From contig JANQJB010000030.1 of NCBI GenBank assembly GCA_028281865.1, positions 1 to 44,757 on the forward strand: DNA of 44,757 nt, in the 5' to 3' direction. Origin of the DNA: Marinagarivorans sp. (GTDB taxonomy: Bacteria; Pseudomonadota; Gammaproteobacteria; Pseudomonadales; Cellvibrionaceae). Below the pieces are notes generated by a model. It had not been told where the DNA came from. It worked only from the letters and a program-made list of their open reading frames with translations, and ran no database searches. Of this stretch, positions 28,301 through 37,736 are shown in pieces. The stretch's first letter is position 1. The number at the start of each line of letters is the position of its first letter. A program made the position numbers and the translations under genes.

Positions 28301-31300
28301 ATCGACTCGATTATGCCTATAACGCTTTGGACAATTTAGCATCACTGACATTCCCCGATGGATTTTTTGTCGATTATCAGCCCGATAATTTTGGACGTCC
28401 AACCAAAGTTGGTTCTATCGCGAGCAATGTAGAATTTCACCCAAGTGGTCAGTTAAAGTCCTACCTTAACGCTAATGGAACTGAAAGTTCGATAGAGTTG
28501 AATAGTCGTCTGTTCCCAGAGTCGATAGGAGTGAAAAAAGATTTAGTCGATCTTGTTAATTTAGCTTATGACTATGATCCCGCTGGAAATATTAAATTAA
28601 TCACGGATAACGTAAACCCAACAAGATCTGTACAGCTAAACTTGGCTGGCAGTTATGATGGCTTAAATCGTCTCGGCAATGTTTACAGTGCGGGATGGCG
28701 TTCATTTGTTGAAAATTGGCCCGAGCAACGGATGTTTGATTACGATGCGACTGGCAATATTAAAAGCCTCACAGCGGCGGTGGTTGATTTAACCACTTTT
28801 GTTACTGAAACCTACAAATACGATGTGCGCCAACGTCTTTTGCAGCTTCGCGGCGACAATTTTTATTACGATCGACGTGGCAACATGACCAAAAAATATA
28901 GCTCGTTCGATAAAGTGTCTCAGCAATATTTATTCGATAGTGCGAATCAACTTATCTATTATTCGGAAACTGAGGGTCTTGATCGTATTGATGCAACTGC
29001 CGCTGCCTCTGATAAAGAAAAGAGTTTTGCCTATGATGGTCGTGGTTGGCGCTTTTTAGAGCAACGATGGGAAAAATTGGAAGGAGCTTCAACACTCAGT
29101 AGGGCCGACTTGGTTTATCAGGTTTACGATAGTAGCGGCCAATTAATTTTCGAGGAAGATTTCTTAGATTGTCGCAAAACTTCTTTTGTTAAATTAGGTT
29201 CGCGTACGATTGCAAGTTCCAGCGATGCCCCCGATGATGCATCTACAGACAGTGATGCAGACCAAATCCCCGATTGTTTTGAACAAGCTTTTGTTCCTAT
29301 CGCCGGTATTATCGGTGAACTTGATAGCGATGGAGACGGTTTAACCAATTATCAGGAAGTCATGATTTACGGAACGGATCCGCAAAATAGCGACACTGAC
29401 GGTGACTTGATTGACGACGATGAAGAAATTAATGTGTTGAATACGAAGCCTTTGATGAGCGATACGGATCGCGATGGATTAAGTGATCACGAGGAACTCA
29501 ATGGAATTTTTATAACGGACCCTCTCAATGCCGATACTGATTTTGATGGCGTGGCTGACGGCATTGAAATTTCTGAAGCAAGCGATCCTTTATCGCCCGC
29601 CGATGGCTTTTCTGACCCCGATGGTGATGGATTTTCGACCTTGCAAGAAGTTCTGCTGTCGCATAATCCTAATGACGCAAATGATCATCCGCAGACGGAC
29701 GATGCCAATGGTGCGGTGTTGGAACGGGTTCGTGCAATATGGGAAAAGGAGCTTCCTGCTATTCCACTTAATGTAGGCGGCAGTACACGAGAACATTGGA
29801 CTGGTGTGAAAAGATGGCTCGAGGTAGGGATTGACGGTACGGTTTATTTAGCTCTTCCGACACTCGAAGAAACCGAAAGTTATGATCGAGTCGCTTCGCA
29901 ATTAGTTGCTTACGAAACAGATGGTCCAGAAAAATGGAGCCAGCAATTAAGCGAAAATATTATTGCTGTTAAGTATTCTCCTGTACAGGATGTGTTGTAT
30001 TTACTTACTGAAAATTCAGATAAGACACATGAAACGCTTGAGATGTTTGATGCCGCAGGTCAAAGAAGCTTTGTCGAAATACCGCCCGGTTATTCATTTT
30101 ATTCTGACAATGAAACAAGAATATCACTCGATTCTGCGGGTAACGTTTATTTTAAAGCGAAGTCTTCAACCGGTGCTACACCCTACCTCTTTACGTATGA
30201 CGCTGTAAATCAACAGCTATCGGTTTTTGAAACATCATTTGAGCCTGCTTTTGCCAATGTTGTTGGTCCGCTGGGTCATTATTATCTTGTTGATGGTACG
30301 ACTAGCCGACTGATCGCGATGGACTCTTCGGGTGTTATTATTTGGTCGCGGGCATTTGATGGCGAAGCGCGAAATAAACCGGTAATCGACTTTGATGGTT
30401 ATCTTTATCTGAACACCAGTGCGGGACTCTATCGTTACGACTTGGGTGGCAACCAGTACTGGCATTTAGAAGAAATCACAGATATCAACACTGTCTATGC
30501 ACTTAACGATGGAGAGTTATTGGCTGTTGGAAATACTTCCTATCTGATCGATGTTAATGCTGGAGCAATTTCGCGCACGATTCCCTATGGCAGTTCTCGC
30601 AGCACGCTGACCGATAATAATCGCCTTGTTCTATTTAATGACCACCCAATCGTACCAACACAAACTACGATTGTAAGTGCAATTGATTTAGAAAACTTAC
30701 CGCCCGTGTTTGATAGTGCGTTTGATCCCGAGGTTATTGAATTTTATAAAGGCACTACATTAATCGACCATTTTAAACATCAGCCTGTCATTGGCCCTGC
30801 CGGAATTTTGTATTTGGCAAAAGCAGAAAGCGTGTTTGCATTATCTTTTGATCAAGGTCCCGGTCGCTTCGACAATGGACAAGCTTTTTGTTCGCGTGAT
30901 GGCACCGTGTATAGCGTAACGTTGGACAGTGATACGGATGGCATAAATGATTGTGCGGAATCTGTTTATGGTTTTTCAGCTTTGGAAAATAACAGCCAGT
31001 TTGATAGCGATAGCGATGGTTTATCTGACTTACAAGAGCTAGTCGAGACGCTTACCAATCCAAAGGATGCCGATACCGACAAAGACACGATAGCGGATGG
31101 CGACGAAATCTCTTTGCTACTCGACCCCCGGTCAAGTGATACCGATGGCGACAGTGTTGCTGACAATATTGAAATTGCTCTCGGTCGTGATCCGAAACAA
31201 AAAGATGCTATTACCGTCGATACTGATGGCGACGGATTTTCGGACCACCAAGAAATATCCTTAGGCACCGCTGCAGATAATATACTCGACAGGCCGATGG

Positions 31301-34300
31301 AGGACTTGGGCGATGTTTTGTGGATTTCGCCTCAACCAGGAGAAGGCAATTTTAATAATTATGCACCGGCAGTGACCGCTGGTAATAATATTGTTTTTGT
31401 GCCATCGGATAGTAACTTAGTGAGCTTTAATCCTAACGGCGATCTTCAGTGGAGTTATCGAACAGAGTTTTCGGAAATACTTGGCGGGCCCGTTTCGGTG
31501 CAGGATGGAACGGTTCATCAAGGTGGCTATATCCCATACTACCTAGACGTTAACTACAGTCTGATTGAAGCGCTCACGATTAAATTTGATGAACAAGGTA
31601 ATCGACTCGATAGTGTTAGCCAGGAATATGCAGTATTCAACGAGGCTGAATTTATTCCGGGCAGCGATGAATATGTTCCATTTAACGAAGCGTTTTGGAA
31701 AACGCAATTTTCATCCACGCTTGAGGGCGATTTAGCTGGAGTCGAAATCACCCGCGGGGGCATAATTAATCAAATTAATGAAGAGATTGGATTAGGCGGT
31801 CTCGGTTGGGAAAGGTTTGACGGTGAAGAGGGTTCTGTTGCTTACGATGGAATTTTATATTGGACAAAACTTTCTCCCCGTATTTATATCACTGATGACT
31901 TTGTTTATACCATTGGTAATGAACTCGACGAGGGGAATATTCAGACGGGCGCGACGACCATCGAAGCGCGCAATTTGGAAGCAGGTGTTGTTTGGACTTT
32001 GCGAGACGAAGTGGGTGTATTTGATGATCTGACCGGATTCGACCAAGGTAAGGCGCTAATCAGATATGAGTCGCCCAATCAAAATTATCGCATGTTTGTC
32101 GATAATGGCGGTTCAGAACTTTGGCGGATGGACAACCTGGATGTGGTTCGAAGCCCGGACAACAAACTTTTCTCGACACGTAATGGGTTGTTGTGCGAGC
32201 TCGACATTGATAACCAGGGGGCAGAAAAGTGGTGTAGCGCTTATGTTACTGCTACGGAATTTGAGACTTATATTTCCTTTAAAGAAAACGGCGCAATTGT
32301 TCTAGCAAATGGTGCTACGTTACAAATATTCGATCGTGCTGGTAGACCGGTGGTGACGAGGGATCTAACTGACCAATTTAACTCAGGCCAAACATTTAGT
32401 TCACCGCTTACTTCGGCTCAAGACGGGGTGCTCTTTGGCATGATTCATTACCCCGAATTTGCAGATCGATTAGTAGCGATTTCATCGATAAAAGGATTAG
32501 GTGATATTTCTGACGATGCCTTTGTTTCAATCAGTCAAGATTTTACGCCAAGTGTTGTCGCCGTTAGCTCGAAAGTAGATTTAATCGCGCAAGCCTATAA
32601 TTTGGGTTCGGCCATTGATGGCAGTTCACTAGCTTGGAGCTCAGACCGTCAAGGTCCATTGGGAAGTGGAGAGAGTATTACAAGTGAGTTAACAATACCC
32701 GGCGTCCATAATATTACCGCCTCAATGATGATAGGCGGTGTTCAGCATAGCGATAGCATTCAAATTGAAGTATCAGATCAGATAACTTTGCCAACGGTTA
32801 ACATTGTTGAACCTTTAATTCCGGCGGAGTTTACGTTTGGTGAAGCGGTGCGCTTTGATGCAACAATTAGCTCGGGCACACCTTCAATAACGTGGGAATC
32901 TGATATTCAGGGCTTTATCGGCCAAGGAAGCACCATCATTGAACGACGCTTAATACCAGGAACACATGTCGTCACAGCATCGCATCAGCAGGGCGATAGC
33001 CGATCGACGGCGCAAATTACCGTTGTCGTTGAGCCTGCTCCTGGTGGCAACGACCCGGAGGTTACGATTACCTCGCACATGAACGGCGATAATGTTCTTG
33101 CTGGAGCGTCTACGACTTTTACTGCGACTGCAAATGATGTACCCGATGGCTCGATATCACATTTGATTCAATGGTGGTTAGGGCCAAGTTTTCTTGGCAG
33201 TGGACCAAGCGTATCGCCAGTCCTGAACGGATTTGGACAGCGAACCATTATCGCGCGTATTGAAGATTCAGATGGAAATACAGCAGAGGCACCCGTAACC
33301 GTTAACTTGGTTAGCTCGCTTGATCAGGATCCGGAGATAACAATTCTTCAACCCGTTGATGGCAGTAGTTTTAACTTGGGTGAGTCAGTCAACTTTGTTG
33401 TGCTTGCAGATGACCCTGAGGACAATGACATTAGTAACAATGTTAGTTGGTTTACCACGAGTCTCGGCCAATTTGATACCGGGGCCAATGTTTCCGTTGC
33501 GACTTTGCCTGAGGGTCAACATACGATTACTGCGGAAATTACGGATAGCGGAAACAATACCGTAAGTGATTCCGTGACTATCACGATAACAAACAATTCA
33601 ACCCAACCTGAGCAAATGAGCTTTACCAGTATTGCGAGTGAAGATGGTTGGATAAAGGAATCTAGTGAAAATTCAAATACCGCAGGTACTGTCAAAAATG
33701 ACGCGAATAACGAATACAGTATTCGTGCGGGTGATACAGGAACTGATCAGCAATATAAAGGCTTTTTATCCTTTAATATTTCTGCGCTTCCGTCAGATGC
33801 CGTCATTCAATCGGTTGAGTTAGTGACGCAGCAGAGCGGCACGCCGACACAAGGAAATGTAAATCCTTTGGGACCGCTGTATCTCGACTTTAGTGCCAAC
33901 GGATTTAATGGCTCTAACCAATTACAGGGTGGCGATTTTAATGCGCCGGCGGATGTTGAAAAAGTTGCGGAATTTAATATTGGAACTGGAACTGCCAGCT
34001 TAAATGCAGCAGGTATTAGCGCCGTGCAAAGTGCTCATGCTGACGGCAACCGCGTGCAATTGCGTATGGCCTTTGATATCGACGATGATAATGACAATAC
34101 CAAGGATTACACGGGTTTTTATTCGTCGAATGTGGGTAATAGCGCTTTGCATCCGCAATTAGTTGTCACTTATACGCAAGGTGGTGGAGGTAATAATGCG
34201 CCGACAATCGACCTTGTTTCTCACCCGCAGCCTTTGGAAGTGCATGTAGGTGTCACAATTGATTTTTCTGCTTCCGCTTCTGATATTGAGGATGGTGTTT

Positions 34301-37300
34301 ACAATAACGAAATAAGTTGGCATTCATCGATTAATGATTTCTTGGGTAATGGTGCAAACCTCAGCGTCTCAACGCTCTCACCTGGGGCGCACACGATTAC
34401 CGTGAGCGTAACGGATTCGGGTGGCTTGCCCGCTAGCGATGAAGTTGTCATTACGGTTCTCGATGCTCCACCAATCGATTTACCGCCTACGATATTTATT
34501 ACTCAGCCAGCAACTGGCAATTCATTCTTAGCAGGAGAGTTAATAACATTCTCGGCGAGCGTGAATGATCCTGAGGAGGGTGATATCGGTCATCAAGTCC
34601 GCTGGCTTTCAGATCGCATTGGTCATTTTGATACAGGTTCAACTGTCACAGCTTCAAATCTACCGGCTGGCCAGCACGTTATTACGGCGGAAATTACGGA
34701 CATTGGCAACAATAAAGAAATTGACGTCGTTGTGATCGATATTGACGGTTCAACATCAACACCAGAAGAAATGAGCTTTACCAGTGTTGCGAGTGAAGAC
34801 GGTTGGATAAAAGAATCAAGCGAAAACTCTAATACCGCTGGTACGATTAAATCCGATGCCAATAACGAATACAGTATTCGTGCAGGTGATACGGGAACCG
34901 ACCAGCAATATAAAGGCTTTTTATCCTTTAATATTTCTGCGCTGCCGTCAGATGCTGTTATTCAATCGGTTGAATTAGTCACGCAACAGAGTGGCAATCC
35001 CACACAAGGAAATGTCAATCCACTTGGGCCGCTGTATCTCGACTTTAGTGCCAATGGTTTTAATGGTTCAAACCAATTACAAGCCGGTGACTTTAATGCG
35101 CCTGCGGATGTTGAGAAGGTGGCGGAATTTAATATTGGAACTGGACGTGCAAGTTTAAATGCCGCGGGTATTAGCGCTGTGCAAAGTGCGCATGCGGATG
35201 GCAATCGCGTGCAATTGCGTATGGCCTTTGATATCGACGACGATAATGACAATGTTAAGGATTACACCGGTTTTTATTCGTCCAATGCAGGCAATAGCAA
35301 TTTGCATCCGCAGTTAGTTGTGACCTATACGCTTGGTAATAGTGGTCCTAATACCCCACCTGAAATTCAAATTACGGCTCCAGGAAATAATTCGAGTTTC
35401 GGCAGTGGAGAAACCGTTAATTTTTCCGCCTCGGTTACCGATGCTGAAGAAGCAAATCTTGCTAGCGCAATAACTTGGGTGTCTTCGGCAAATGGGTCAT
35501 TGGGCAGTGGCGGAAGTATTTCGCGTTCTGACTTACTACCGGGTGAGCACACTATTACTGCAAGCGTTACCGATTCCGGCGGACTTTCAGGTTCCGCGAC
35601 GCTGACGATAACAGTTGCTGATAATCAGGCACCTACCGTGAGTATTGTGCAACCGGCAAATAACAGCACTGTTATTTTCGGCAGTGAAGTCTCATTTAGC
35701 GCAACGGCGAATGACCCAGAGCAAGGCGATATCAGCCATTTAATTACGTGGTTTTCTTCTCAGGATTTAGCGATCGGGTTTGTACCAAACTTTTCGACTT
35801 CATCGCTTTCTCTGGGACAGCACACGATATCTGCAAGCGTATTAGATGCGGAGGGACAACCAGGGGGCGCATCGATTACGATCAATGTCGTAGCGGATGT
35901 TAACCAAGCGCCGAATGTGACGATCTTGACACCCGGGTCTGGCAGCTCATTTGATTTGGGGTCGAGTATTCCATTTTCTGCGACGGCAAATGACCCGGAA
36001 GACGATGACATTAGTAACGGTATAAGTTGGTCATCGAGTCGCGATGGCAACTTTGCGGATAATTCTGCTGCTATTAATTATTCCGATTTAACTGCGGGTA
36101 CGCATACGATAACCGCCTCGGTAACAGACTCGGGAGAAACACAGGGCTTTGCGACCATTACGATTACTATCAACGATAGTGCTGCTCCTCCAGAGCAAAT
36201 GAGCTTTACCAGTATTGCGAGCGAAGACGGTTGGATTAAAGAATCGTCGGAGAATTCCAACTCTGCCGGTACCGTTAAGCCTGATGCCAATAACGAATAC
36301 TCGATCCGAGCCGGTGATACAGGGACCGATCAGCAATATAAAGGCTTTTTGTCTTTTAATATTAATGCACTTCCAGCCGATGCTGTCATTCAGTCGGCTG
36401 AGTTAGTGACGCAACAGAGCGGCAATCCCACGCAAGGAAATGTAAATCCGCTTGGGCCTTTGTATCTCGATTTCAGCGCCAATGGATTTAATGGTTCTAA
36501 CCAATTACAAGGTGGCGACTTTAATGCGCCGGCGGATGTTGAAAAAGTTGCGGAATTTAATATCGCTACCGGGACGGCAAATTTAAATGCCGCCGGAATT
36601 AGTGCAGTACAAAATGCTCGCGCTAACAGCAACCGCGTGCAGCTGCGCATGGCTTTCGATATTGACGACGATAACGATAATACCAAGGATTACACCGGCT
36701 TTTATTCTTCGAACGCTGGGAATAGTTCACTGCATCCGCAGTTAATTATTCATTACACCGTTGGTGGTGGACCTGTTAATACACCGCCGAGCGTCAATAT
36801 TGTCTCACCTAATAATGATGAATCTTTTGAGCTGGGTGAAGCTGTACTGCTATCGGCAAATGCTACTGACAATGAAGATAGCAATATTCTAAATTCACTC
36901 GTTTGGGAAATGTCTGATGGAACGCTACTCGGAAATTCAAATAATTTAAGTCTTTCGAGTTTGGCGCTTGGTAACTATACCATTATCGCTACAGTAACCG
37001 ATTCAGGGGATCTAACGGCCAGTGATTCGGTGGATATTAGCGTAATTGATTCACAAGTTAACCCTGGTCCGACGACCTATACGTGGACAATTGTTGACGA
37101 ATCAAATGCGGAAGTAATTCTCGGTGGTGCAACGCCAAACCATACTTTTGCAAGTAGTGGCATTTACACTATTAATCTGGATGTGAGTAATGACGTGACG
37201 ACTCAATTACGCTCGCTCAATCTCACTGTTATTGACGAGCCTAATTGTAATGTGGATTACGTTCACAACCAGGTTAATAATAGTGATTATATTGGTAAAG

Positions 37301-37722
37301 TTACCATTACTAATTTATCCAATACGATAATGAACCCTTGGTCATTGGTGTGGGATTTGGCCAGTGGTGAAAGTTTTACGCCGCAAGAAGACGCGGCACA
37401 ATTACCCGGTGTACCCAATAACTTCTGGAAAGCTGACTTAACTGTAAATGGAAATACGGTTACGGCTATTGCGCCGAGCTTACGGCCCGATATCAATCAG
37501 CAAATTGATGCGAATGGCGGATCGATTATTTTTAATCACAAAGTCGTTAAACCCAATGGCACTTCTCCCAAAACACCGGACGCGTTTAGCCTAAATGGCG
37601 GACCTTGCACTATTAACGGCGTTCCGCTTAGCGGCCCTATTAACGTCACTGAAAATGATATTACTTACTCGCTAGACGGTTTTAATATCGATTTAAGTAC
37701 ATCGGTTACGTTGCAGAATTAA
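25303..37722 (+). CDS. Giant exported Rhs protein without a core, extended by propeller, Ig-like, triplicated and CBM2-like modules
   Basis: A 4139-residue product. The Sec signal is residues 1-25 (LAVLAILLSSSVRS). Residues of about 30-1305 are an Rhs/YD shell (SPFSGTIQLGFTDVFIPGNG, YDAFGRVTFESYP, YDKLYRLKTVDY, YDRRGNMTKKY), reaching FVKLGSRTIA, where an Rhs core would normally follow. Instead come TSP3-like DxDxDG repeats (about 1313-1468), a PQQ-like propeller (about 1470-1870), more TSP3 repeats (about 1875-2000), a second propeller (about 2005-2400), Ig-like domains, and three near-identical 187-residue modules (2772-2958, 3157-3343, 3633-3819) separated by Ig-like domains. A CBM2-like domain lies at 3982-4102, bounded by Cys, with NPWSLVWDL and FSLNGGPC. 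The missing core is encoded 14 nt downstream by a separate exported protein. The ribosome-binding site is AGGAATAGGAG. Binding of polysaccharide or cell surfaces is inferred. Confidence 0.87.
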   Translation: MSNFSRGFAGALAVLAILLSSSVRSEEFRDYYHEPGTNIFKETVNDSLNESISPFSGTIQLGFTDVFIPGNGGMDIRLMRFYTSLQPSQYPVFGAVGAGWTMHFGRVIAPAAHFAKICSQNSFNAFTDDNPSIEFSDGSRQVLVLDNFIQHNFGTDEAPDFRTRNDNSLITANNWRMHCVTTDTILHPVLTSPNGTTFHMNVQESVAGELSWLPSRIEDLNGNWIRIDYKENNISGNGKQYIDKIYRSEEGNATPVLTFHYNDAEATLGKPLLLEEIHAENGTRKWIYKYEQELVGFLFENKQLTSVTLPTGEEWKFDYYPKIPDSNPNDDRAYDDVGSYSIKQITYPNGAVIDYEYQGIEFSGPTGDLTTAIDKKTLSNTKVDGTVEQFVWHYDFEPKSTDKDPVTNVVIETKFSEDPTLPGVPIKFDKTTVTNPDLTTVVYLHKGQGEHFDETGVCSTSSSFLNSHIGALRGKYTYDAGGTIIRERRLFSWNERQISHETSKRTTVNGCISEEPYSVLTAKGEYFGRDSSAPTNILQFAIYGDYDVYGNPGYVYEPINLDITEAEKTDGELAKKTFFNYKTDANQWIVGLPDEERITVTSLLTSDISAIDAIIGTEKAKITRDYFANGLLKSENRFGVVTAHTYHATGDLHTTTDAENNVVQYSNYVRGTPQLEEYEENTQLSREVNTTGTIKSITDQRSNKTIYNYDLLNRLENIDYPLNLDVNIDYVKTGDIYQRELTRGQFKEVTKYDGFFRPLEMVRTDLDTSETITTTYRYDAFGRVTFESYPNSSLGFETVYDALGRIKSVTAANEFTVFYDYDSTGYTVTNERNYKTKYNLLVHGINIENAHVYRIDEEIDDTKKQYTTIRPNALGQPSEIRQDNGGAPVKRTYKYNNKFWLEEQYDPEIGTTIFTHDLVGNVKTERLEQQPVITYIYDKLYRLKTVDYSDSTPDIGYTYYDNGLTETISKGDSHWTFEFDANDNLDYEELSINRAIQRTYRLDYAYNALDNLASLTFPDGFFVDYQPDNFGRPTKVGSIASNVEFHPSGQLKSYLNANGTESSIELNSRLFPESIGVKKDLVDLVNLAYDYDPAGNIKLITDNVNPTRSVQLNLAGSYDGLNRLGNVYSAGWRSFVENWPEQRMFDYDATGNIKSLTAAVVDLTTFVTETYKYDVRQRLLQLRGDNFYYDRRGNMTKKYSSFDKVSQQYLFDSANQLIYYSETEGLDRIDATAAASDKEKSFAYDGRGWRFLEQRWEKLEGASTLSRADLVYQVYDSSGQLIFEEDFLDCRKTSFVKLGSRTIASSSDAPDDASTDSDADQIPDCFEQAFVPIAGIIGELDSDGDGLTNYQEVMIYGTDPQNSDTDGDLIDDDEEINVLNTKPLMSDTDRDGLSDHEELNGIFITDPLNADTDFDGVADGIEISEASDPLSPADGFSDPDGDGFSTLQEVLLSHNPNDANDHPQTDDANGAVLERVRAIWEKELPAIPLNVGGSTREHWTGVKRWLEVGIDGTVYLALPTLEETESYDRVASQLVAYETDGPEKWSQQLSENIIAVKYSPVQDVLYLLTENSDKTHETLEMFDAAGQRSFVEIPPGYSFYSDNETRISLDSAGNVYFKAKSSTGATPYLFTYDAVNQQLSVFETSFEPAFANVVGPLGHYYLVDGTTSRLIAMDSSGVIIWSRAFDGEARNKPVIDFDGYLYLNTSAGLYRYDLGGNQYWHLEEITDINTVYALNDGELLAVGNTSYLIDVNAGAISRTIPYGSSRSTLTDNNRLVLFNDHPIVPTQTTIVSAIDLENLPPVFDSAFDPEVIEFYKGTTLIDHFKHQPVIGPAGILYLAKAESVFALSFDQGPGRFDNGQAFCSRDGTVYSVTLDSDTDGINDCAESVYGFSALENNSQFDSDSDGLSDLQELVETLTNPKDADTDKDTIADGDEISLLLDPRSSDTDGDSVADNIEIALGRDPKQKDAITVDTDGDGFSDHQEISLGTAADNILDRPMEDLGDVLWISPQPGEGNFNNYAPAVTAGNNIVFVPSDSNLVSFNPNGDLQWSYRTEFSEILGGPVSVQDGTVHQGGYIPYYLDVNYSLIEALTIKFDEQGNRLDSVSQEYAVFNEAEFIPGSDEYVPFNEAFWKTQFSSTLEGDLAGVEITRGGIINQINEEIGLGGLGWERFDGEEGSVAYDGILYWTKLSPRIYITDDFVYTIGNELDEGNIQTGATTIEARNLEAGVVWTLRDEVGVFDDLTGFDQGKALIRYESPNQNYRMFVDNGGSELWRMDNLDVVRSPDNKLFSTRNGLLCELDIDNQGAEKWCSAYVTATEFETYISFKENGAIVLANGATLQIFDRAGRPVVTRDLTDQFNSGQTFSSPLTSAQDGVLFGMIHYPEFADRLVAISSIKGLGDISDDAFVSISQDFTPSVVAVSSKVDLIAQAYNLGSAIDGSSLAWSSDRQGPLGSGESITSELTIPGVHNITASMMIGGVQHSDSIQIEVSDQITLPTVNIVEPLIPAEFTFGEAVRFDATISSGTPSITWESDIQGFIGQGSTIIERRLIPGTHVVTASHQQGDSRSTAQITVVVEPAPGGNDPEVTITSHMNGDNVLAGASTTFTATANDVPDGSISHLIQWWLGPSFLGSGPSVSPVLNGFGQRTIIARIEDSDGNTAEAPVTVNLVSSLDQDPEITILQPVDGSSFNLGESVNFVVLADDPEDNDISNNVSWFTTSLGQFDTGANVSVATLPEGQHTITAEITDSGNNTVSDSVTITITNNSTQPEQMSFTSIASEDGWIKESSENSNTAGTVKNDANNEYSIRAGDTGTDQQYKGFLSFNISALPSDAVIQSVELVTQQSGTPTQGNVNPLGPLYLDFSANGFNGSNQLQGGDFNAPADVEKVAEFNIGTGTASLNAAGISAVQSAHADGNRVQLRMAFDIDDDNDNTKDYTGFYSSNVGNSALHPQLVVTYTQGGGGNNAPTIDLVSHPQPLEVHVGVTIDFSASASDIEDGVYNNEISWHSSINDFLGNGANLSVSTLSPGAHTITVSVTDSGGLPASDEVVITVLDAPPIDLPPTIFITQPATGNSFLAGELITFSASVNDPEEGDIGHQVRWLSDRIGHFDTGSTVTASNLPAGQHVITAEITDIGNNKEIDVVVIDIDGSTSTPEEMSFTSVASEDGWIKESSENSNTAGTIKSDANNEYSIRAGDTGTDQQYKGFLSFNISALPSDAVIQSVELVTQQSGNPTQGNVNPLGPLYLDFSANGFNGSNQLQAGDFNAPADVEKVAEFNIGTGRASLNAAGISAVQSAHADGNRVQLRMAFDIDDDNDNVKDYTGFYSSNAGNSNLHPQLVVTYTLGNSGPNTPPEIQITAPGNNSSFGSGETVNFSASVTDAEEANLASAITWVSSANGSLGSGGSISRSDLLPGEHTITASVTDSGGLSGSATLTITVADNQAPTVSIVQPANNSTVIFGSEVSFSATANDPEQGDISHLITWFSSQDLAIGFVPNFSTSSLSLGQHTISASVLDAEGQPGGASITINVVADVNQAPNVTILTPGSGSSFDLGSSIPFSATANDPEDDDISNGISWSSSRDGNFADNSAAINYSDLTAGTHTITASVTDSGETQGFATITITINDSAAPPEQMSFTSIASEDGWIKESSENSNSAGTVKPDANNEYSIRAGDTGTDQQYKGFLSFNINALPADAVIQSAELVTQQSGNPTQGNVNPLGPLYLDFSANGFNGSNQLQGGDFNAPADVEKVAEFNIATGTANLNAAGISAVQNARANSNRVQLRMAFDIDDDNDNTKDYTGFYSSNAGNSSLHPQLIIHYTVGGGPVNTPPSVNIVSPNNDESFELGEAVLLSANATDNEDSNILNSLVWEMSDGTLLGNSNNLSLSSLALGNYTIIATVTDSGDLTASDSVDISVIDSQVNPGPTTYTWTIVDESNAEVILGGATPNHTFASSGIYTINLDVSNDVTTQLRSLNLTVIDEPNCNVDYVHNQVNNSDYIGKVTITNLSNTIMNPWSLVWDLASGESFTPQEDAAQLPGVPNNFWKADLTVNGNTVTAIAPSLRPDINQQIDANGGSIIFNHKVVKPNGTSPKTPDAFSLNGGPCTINGVPLSGPINVTENDITYSLDGFNIDLSTSVTLQN
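33616..34176 (+). repeat. 561-bp module, copy 1 of 3 (DNRLRE/CBM-like domain)
   Basis: Encodes 187 residues beginning MSFTSIASEDGWIKESSENS, with SIRAGDTGTDQQYKGFLSFN, LYLDFSANGFNGSNQL and HPQLVVTYT. Copies 2 and 3 have exactly the same length with no indel seen. The features (one exposed repeat of extracellular beta-sandwich type, 'GFLSFNI..LPSDAVIQSVEL') resemble DNRLRE/CBM96-type domains; the family assignment is tentative. Confidence 0.85.
34771..35331 (+). repeat. 561-bp module, copy 2 of 3
   Basis: Same length and almost the same protein as copies 1 and 3 (MSFTSVASEDGWIKESSENS to LVVTYT). It is separated from copy 1 by two Ig-like domains and from copy 3 by three. Confidence 0.85.
36199..36759 (+). 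repeat. 561-bp module, copy 3 of 3
   Basis: Same length as the other copies. It shares a long uninterrupted nucleotide stretch with copy 1 around ATGCGCCGGCGGATGTTGAA. It ends HPQLIIHYT and is followed by an Ig-like domain, a PKD-like segment and the CBM2-like domain. Confidence 0.85.
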
Positions 37723-37736
37723 GAGAGGGAAGAAAA

